NCBI GenBank assembly: GCA_015232165.1
Contig: JADGAE010000057.1
Coordinates: 1-9,362 of the forward strand
Direction of reading: 5' to 3'
Length of the DNA: 9,362 bases
DNA from: Nitrospirota bacterium
Lineage (GTDB): Bacteria; Nitrospirota; Thermodesulfovibrionia; Thermodesulfovibrionales; Magnetobacteriaceae
Positions 7,037 through 9,362 of the stretch are shown one piece after another; positions within the stretch are counted from its first letter, which is position 1; each line of letters starts with the position of its first letter. The notes below the pieces were generated by a model. It saw only the letters and a list, made by a program, of their open reading frames with translations. It had not been told where the DNA came from and made no database searches. The position numbers and the translations under genes are program-made.

Positions 7037-7247
7037 AGGAAATTATCCCCCTTTATGCCAAGGGTCGTTGCCCCTTTCTATGCCGGAGTACAAGAAGTGG
7101 GGCGGCTCTGCTCGCACAGCGACGTTACCGCGCCCCCCCTCAGACCCCCCCTGCAAGGGGAGGGGTGAGGCACCCCGGCCACGAAGAAGTCCCCTTGACC
7201 CCATTATCTGTTGTTCACAGTTTGTGCTTATACTCAATATCTCAATT
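7037..7247. other. 211-base intergenic gap, the longest in the gene array
   Basis: Every other junction in the window is 60 bases or less, or overlapping. This gap holds the palindrome at 7138-7170. On the minus strand it also has a short stem-loop (AAGGG at 7060-7064 pairing with CCCTT at 7072-7076) just ahead of the next gene's weak ribosome binding region. No convincing -35/-10 pair was found, though an internal promoter cannot be excluded by eye. Confidence 0.6.
7138..7170. repeat. REP-like imperfect palindrome with C/G tracts in the intergenic gap
   Basis: Two 15-base arms (7138-7152 and 7156-7170) pair at 12 of 15 positions around a 3-base GCA loop. The outer CCTCA/TGAGG and inner CCCCT/AGGGG blocks are perfect. 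A further seven-C run at 7133-7139, followed by T, nearly duplicates the one at 7145-7151. The composition is unlike the flanking genes. No T-tract follows on either strand, so it does not look like an intrinsic terminator. It resembles the dispersed palindromic repeats found in many genomes, but only one copy lies in this window. In the transcript it would form a stable stem between the 146-residue gene and the next gene. Confidence 0.6.
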
Positions 7248-7688
7248 TTACGTGCCACTGACAAAGCTCTCCCAGCTATCCTGGAGTCTCTTGAGTTTTT
7301 CCTGGACTTCGCTTTTCTCTTTTAGCGCTTGTGCGGCGACCATTTCTGTTTTTTCCAGGACTTCGTTGAAGGCTCGTATCTTGTCATCACTGTCACGCAT
7401 GACCTGTGCTATCTTGTGTTCATACTGGGCGGTGTTGTCCTGGAGTTTTTTGATCTGGAGTTTGAGTTCTTCCTTTTCGTTTTCGGCGCGGACTATCTGG
7501 TCTTCCATCACCTTGACAACATCGCTTATTACACGTTCTGAGGTCTTTTTGAGTTCACCCATCACGGCCTTCCTTGAGTCGGTGATATCCTTCACCTTTA
7601 AGGCGGCCCCGAGCAGGTCCTTGAGGAGGGTATCTTTTTCGCCCTCTTTCATGGTCTTTATCTTTTGTTCAATGTCGCTTTCAACCAT
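7248..7688 (-). CDS. Small coiled-coil protein of the magnetosome cluster (Mad/Man type)
   Basis: A 146-residue, highly charged helical protein with no signal peptide or membrane segment. Residues 1-55 look like separate amphipathic helices. From about 55 to 142 the sequence follows a continuous heptad pattern (for example ENEKEELKLQIKKLQDN and KSEVQEKLKRLQDSW), so a long coiled coil is expected. The ATG at 7688 has a good Shine-Dalgarno GAGGTG (7695-7700) six bases upstream, and the gene starts 14 bases after mamQ. It is the last gene before the 211-base repeat-bearing gap. The name cannot be fixed from sequence alone. Small helical proteins such as Mad10 occur in these clusters and are one candidate. 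Function is unknown; a cytoplasmic partner of the magnetosome surface is an inference from context. Confidence 0.75.
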   Translation of the reverse strand: MVESDIEQKIKTMKEGEKDTLLKDLLGAALKVKDITDSRKAVMGELKKTSERVISDVVKVMEDQIVRAENEKEELKLQIKKLQDNTAQYEHKIAQVMRDSDDKIRAFNEVLEKTEMVAAQALKEKSEVQEKLKRLQDSWESFVSGT

Positions 7689-7694
7689 AGCTTA

Positions 7695-7700
7695 CACCTC
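7695..7700 (-). promoter_or_regulatory. Ribosome binding site of the 146-residue coiled-coil gene
   Basis: GAGGTG within AAAAGAGGTG on the minus strand, six bases before the ATG at 7688 and inside the 14-base gap after mamQ. It supports the chosen start. Confidence 0.7.
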
Positions 7701-7702
7701 TT

Positions 7703-8425
7703 TTACTTCATCTTGGGCGAAGACTTTGCGCCCTGTTCCGATTCAAATGCCATAATGGGGCTGAAACTAAACACAAGGTTAAACAGGTTCGCCGGGAACA
7801 TATTTAACCTTGAATTGTAAAACGTCACTGCCTTGTTGTAGTTTATGCGCATCTCTGCGATCCTTGTTTCGGTATCGGAGAGTTCCTTCATCAGTGCCTG
7901 ATAGGCCTCGGATGCCTTAAGGGCGGGATAGGCCTCGGCAACTGCCTGGAACTTTGACAGTGCGGCAGACATCTCAAGCTCCTTTGCACCAAGGGTCGCC
8001 ACCCCCGCAACGGTGCCGGGTTTCTTGAGGGTCTCCTCAATGGATTTCACCGCGGACCTTACATCCGCGGTGTGTATAAACACGTTCTTTTCATACCCCA
8101 TGTACTCCTTGACGACCGCTATGAGGTTTGGGATGAGGTCGTTTCGGCGTTGCAACTGAACGTCGATCTGTGCGGCCTCCATCTTTACCTTATAGATATT
8201 TAGCGTAAAGGCGTTGTAGTAGTATATGGCTGCCGATATCATTGCCATAAACAGGGCAAACATTGCGACCCTGACGGCGGCGGAGTGCCTGCTCCACAAC
8301 TGTTGCCTGATCAGGGCCAGGGGGTTTACCCTCCTTATGCGCACAACAGGAGTGGCCTCAATCAGCCCAAGCTCTCTGGCGTAGAGCTTTTTGATGATCC
8401 TGTTCATATGCAGCTTTTCGTTCAT
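7703..8425 (-). CDS. mamQ: MamQ-like LemA-family magnetosome membrane protein
   Basis: A 240-residue LemA-family protein. A basic, presumably cytoplasmic tail (1-49) precedes one transmembrane segment (about 51-71, AVRVAMFALFMAMISAAIYY). The LemA helical domain follows, with hallmark segments QRRNDLIPNLIAVVKEYMGY (about 92-111), a YPALKAS-like stretch (166-172) and TETRIAEMRINYNKAVTFYN (185-204), then MFPANL. In magnetosome clusters the LemA protein next to mamE is MamQ, which is needed for magnetosome membrane formation in Magnetospirillum; its biochemical activity is not established. General LemA proteins usually have a much shorter segment before the membrane helix, so the basic tail is a distinguishing trait. 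The start forms an ATGA overlap with the mamE-like stop, implying translational coupling. An in-frame Met at residue 7 is an alternative start. It could be a generic LemA protein, but the neighbours argue for MamQ. Confidence 0.82.
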   Translation of the reverse strand: MNEKLHMNRIIKKLYARELGLIEATPVVRIRRVNPLALIRQQLWSRHSAAVRVAMFALFMAMISAAIYYYNAFTLNIYKVKMEAAQIDVQLQRRNDLIPNLIAVVKEYMGYEKNVFIHTADVRSAVKSIEETLKKPGTVAGVATLGAKELEMSAALSKFQAVAEAYPALKASEAYQALMKELSDTETRIAEMRINYNKAVTFYNSRLNMFPANLFNLVFSFSPIMAFESEQGAKSSPKMK

Positions 8426-9362
8426 TTACCCACCGTTATGTAGAGGAATTCGCCGGACCTCAGAACGTCAAGCATCATCCCCTTGTTGGGATTTAGCTTG
8501 CTGGTTATCGCTATAAAGGTTGGCATATCGTTAACGTCCATCTTGTTGATACCGACGATGATATCACCGCGCATCAGGCCAGCCCTGGCGAGCACGCCTT
8601 CTATGTCGGCTGCAAACACTCCGTTTTTCACGTAGAATGCAAGCGGCTGTTTAAGCGGCTGGAACTCCGACCCTAACCAGACATACTCCTTGATCGGCTT
8701 GAGCTTGGCATCCGGCAGAAACGGCGGCTGTTGTTCCGTCTTGATCTTGATCTTTATCGTTGCCTTGTTGCGCAGTACCTCGAAATCGAACTTTGCGCCT
8801 ATCTTCTTTTTGACCAGTTCCTGTTTGAACTCAAACGGGGTATTGACCCGTCTGCCGTCTACCCTGAGTATGATATCTCCTCTCTGCAGTCCGGCTGCCT
8901 CGGAGGTTGTACGCGGATAGACCCTGTCCACCAGGACGCCTGCCGGGTGGATCATGGCGTTTTGGTCGGCCACTATGTTGTCAACCGACTGCACGACTAT
9001 ACCCAGGAAGGGGTCCTCGTTGAGATTCTGTGCTGCAACTTGCTGGATCGCGCCCTGCTGACCCATTGCAGCTGGCATATTGCCTCCCTGGCCGGGTACT
9101 ATGCCGGGTCCCATACCCGCGCCATTGTTGACACACAACTGCGGGTGACACGTAACACACCTGCCCCTGTATGGGTGAGGCGGCGTTATGATCTGACCGT
9201 TGGGAGTCTTGAAGCTGTTTCCTATTTGTCGGCCATTGCGCTGCCAGGCCACCAATTGTCCGGCGGCAACAGGCACTGCTCCACCCTTGAAGTCCACCAC
9301 GCCAGCGACCAGCTCGGAGGCCCTGTCTATCGGCACGGCAAACGCTATGCCGCTAAACGTAC
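8422..9362 (-). CDS. mamE: MamE-like magnetosome serine protease, C-terminal part (5' end outside window)
   Basis: The reading frame stays open to the window edge. The first visible residues, TFSGIAFAVPIDRASELV, match the end of an HtrA/DegP trypsin-like domain, where GIGFAIP-type motifs close the last barrel. The GTG at 9336 is therefore probably internal, and the catalytic triad lies outside the window. Numbering from the first complete codon (312 residues visible), a magnetochrome segment follows with PPH and then CVTCH (about 68-72), a c-type heme site. After it come a Gly/Met/Gln-rich linker (75-110) and two PDZ domains (about 116-208 and 227-312). Protease, magnetochrome, PDZ, PDZ is the order of MamE, which matures magnetosome proteins and promotes crystal growth at the magnetosome membrane. 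MamP is less likely because it lacks a protease domain. Only one CXXCH is visible, whereas Magnetospirillum MamE has two. The stop overlaps the mamQ start as ATGA (8422-8425). Family call is firm; exact orthology is inferred. Confidence 0.8.
   Translation of the reverse strand, partial: TFSGIAFAVPIDRASELVAGVVDFKGGAVPVAAGQLVAWQRNGRQIGNSFKTPNGQIITPPHPYRGRCVTCHPQLCVNNGAGMGPGIVPGQGGNMPAAMGQQGAIQQVAAQNLNEDPFLGIVVQSVDNIVADQNAMIHPAGVLVDRVYPRTTSEAAGLQRGDIILRVDGRRVNTPFEFKQELVKKKIGAKFDFEVLRNKATIKIKIKTEQQPPFLPDAKLKPIKEYVWLGSEFQPLKQPLAFYVKNGVFAADIEGVLARAGLMRGDIIVGINKMDVNDMPTFIAITSKLNPNKGMMLDVLRSGEFLYITVGK
9145..9159 (-). other. Magnetochrome heme-binding CXXCH motif
   Basis: These five codons encode CVTCH, a canonical covalent c-type heme attachment site. 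Just upstream the protein reads ITPPHPYRGR, which fits the magnetochrome pattern of a PPH followed by a short Gly-containing spacer before CXXCH. It is the only CXXCH in the visible protein. A further Cys lies four residues after the motif's His (PQLC) but does not form a second motif. Confidence 0.8.

Noticed and set aside
7138..7170. Intrinsic terminator after the 146-residue coiled-coil gene
   Set aside because: The stem is strong, but no T-tract follows on either strand, and the next gene continues in the same direction.
7171..7247. Internal promoter ahead of coiled-coil gene A
   Set aside because: TTGAGT and GATAAT boxes can be picked out on the minus strand, but the spacing of about 23 bases is too long and other pairings are too short.
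7043..7264. 73-residue minus-strand frame across the repeat-bearing gap
   Set aside because: It overlaps the end of the 146-residue gene, reads straight through the C/G palindrome giving Gly/Arg/Pro-rich low-complexity sequence, and has no family resemblance. Typical of spurious frames over palindromic repeats.
6891..7325. 144-residue plus-strand frame spanning the gap
   Set aside because: It runs antisense through two coiled-coil genes and the palindrome, with no recognisable domain and no good start signal.

Overview
The window reads as part of a magnetosome gene cluster from an uncultured-type magnetotactic bacterium outside the Alphaproteobacteria. The Nitrospirota ('Candidatus Magnetobacterium'-like) are the best guess, with Desulfobacterota or another deep lineage as alternatives. 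Three genes support this. One is the C-terminal part of a MamE-like protein (end of a trypsin-like domain, a magnetochrome CXXCH segment, two PDZ domains). It is followed by a MamQ-like LemA protein and by a stand-alone TauE/SafE membrane protein of the kind called MamO-Cter in such clusters. The remaining genes are mostly long coiled-coil proteins, as expected for the Mad/Man accessory genes of bullet-shaped-magnetite producers. Taxonomy and cluster identity are inferred from domain content, because no database search was possible.

All nine genes lie on the minus strand, so the window is read from right to left. Region 1 (9362 to 7248) holds the 5'-truncated mamE-like gene, mamQ (4-base ATGA overlap) and a small coiled-coil gene. 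Region 2 (7247 to 7037) is a 211-base gap, the largest in the array. It carries an imperfect, extremely C/G-tract-rich palindrome that looks like a dispersed repeat inserted in the operon. Region 3 (7036 to 3753) holds two large coiled-coil genes joined by an ATGA overlap, then the TauE/SafE gene, whose ATG directly follows the preceding TAG. Region 4 (3692 to 138) begins after a 60-base gap with a perfect small hairpin and a strong ribosome binding site. It holds a 543-residue coiled-coil/HEAT-repeat/SAP-like protein and then three short coiled-coil genes with 12-base, ATGA and 8-base junctions. Positions 1-137 hold no recognisable gene and no terminator.

The likely joint role is as follows. 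MamE, MamQ and the TauE/SafE protein are membrane factors tied to magnetosome membrane maturation and magnetite nucleation. The six coiled-coil proteins and the HEAT-repeat protein have no transmembrane segment. They look like cytoplasmic structural parts that could shape, tether or position magnetosomes or their chains. Tight coupling suggests they are made together. No mamK, mamB, mamI or mamA is present in the window.
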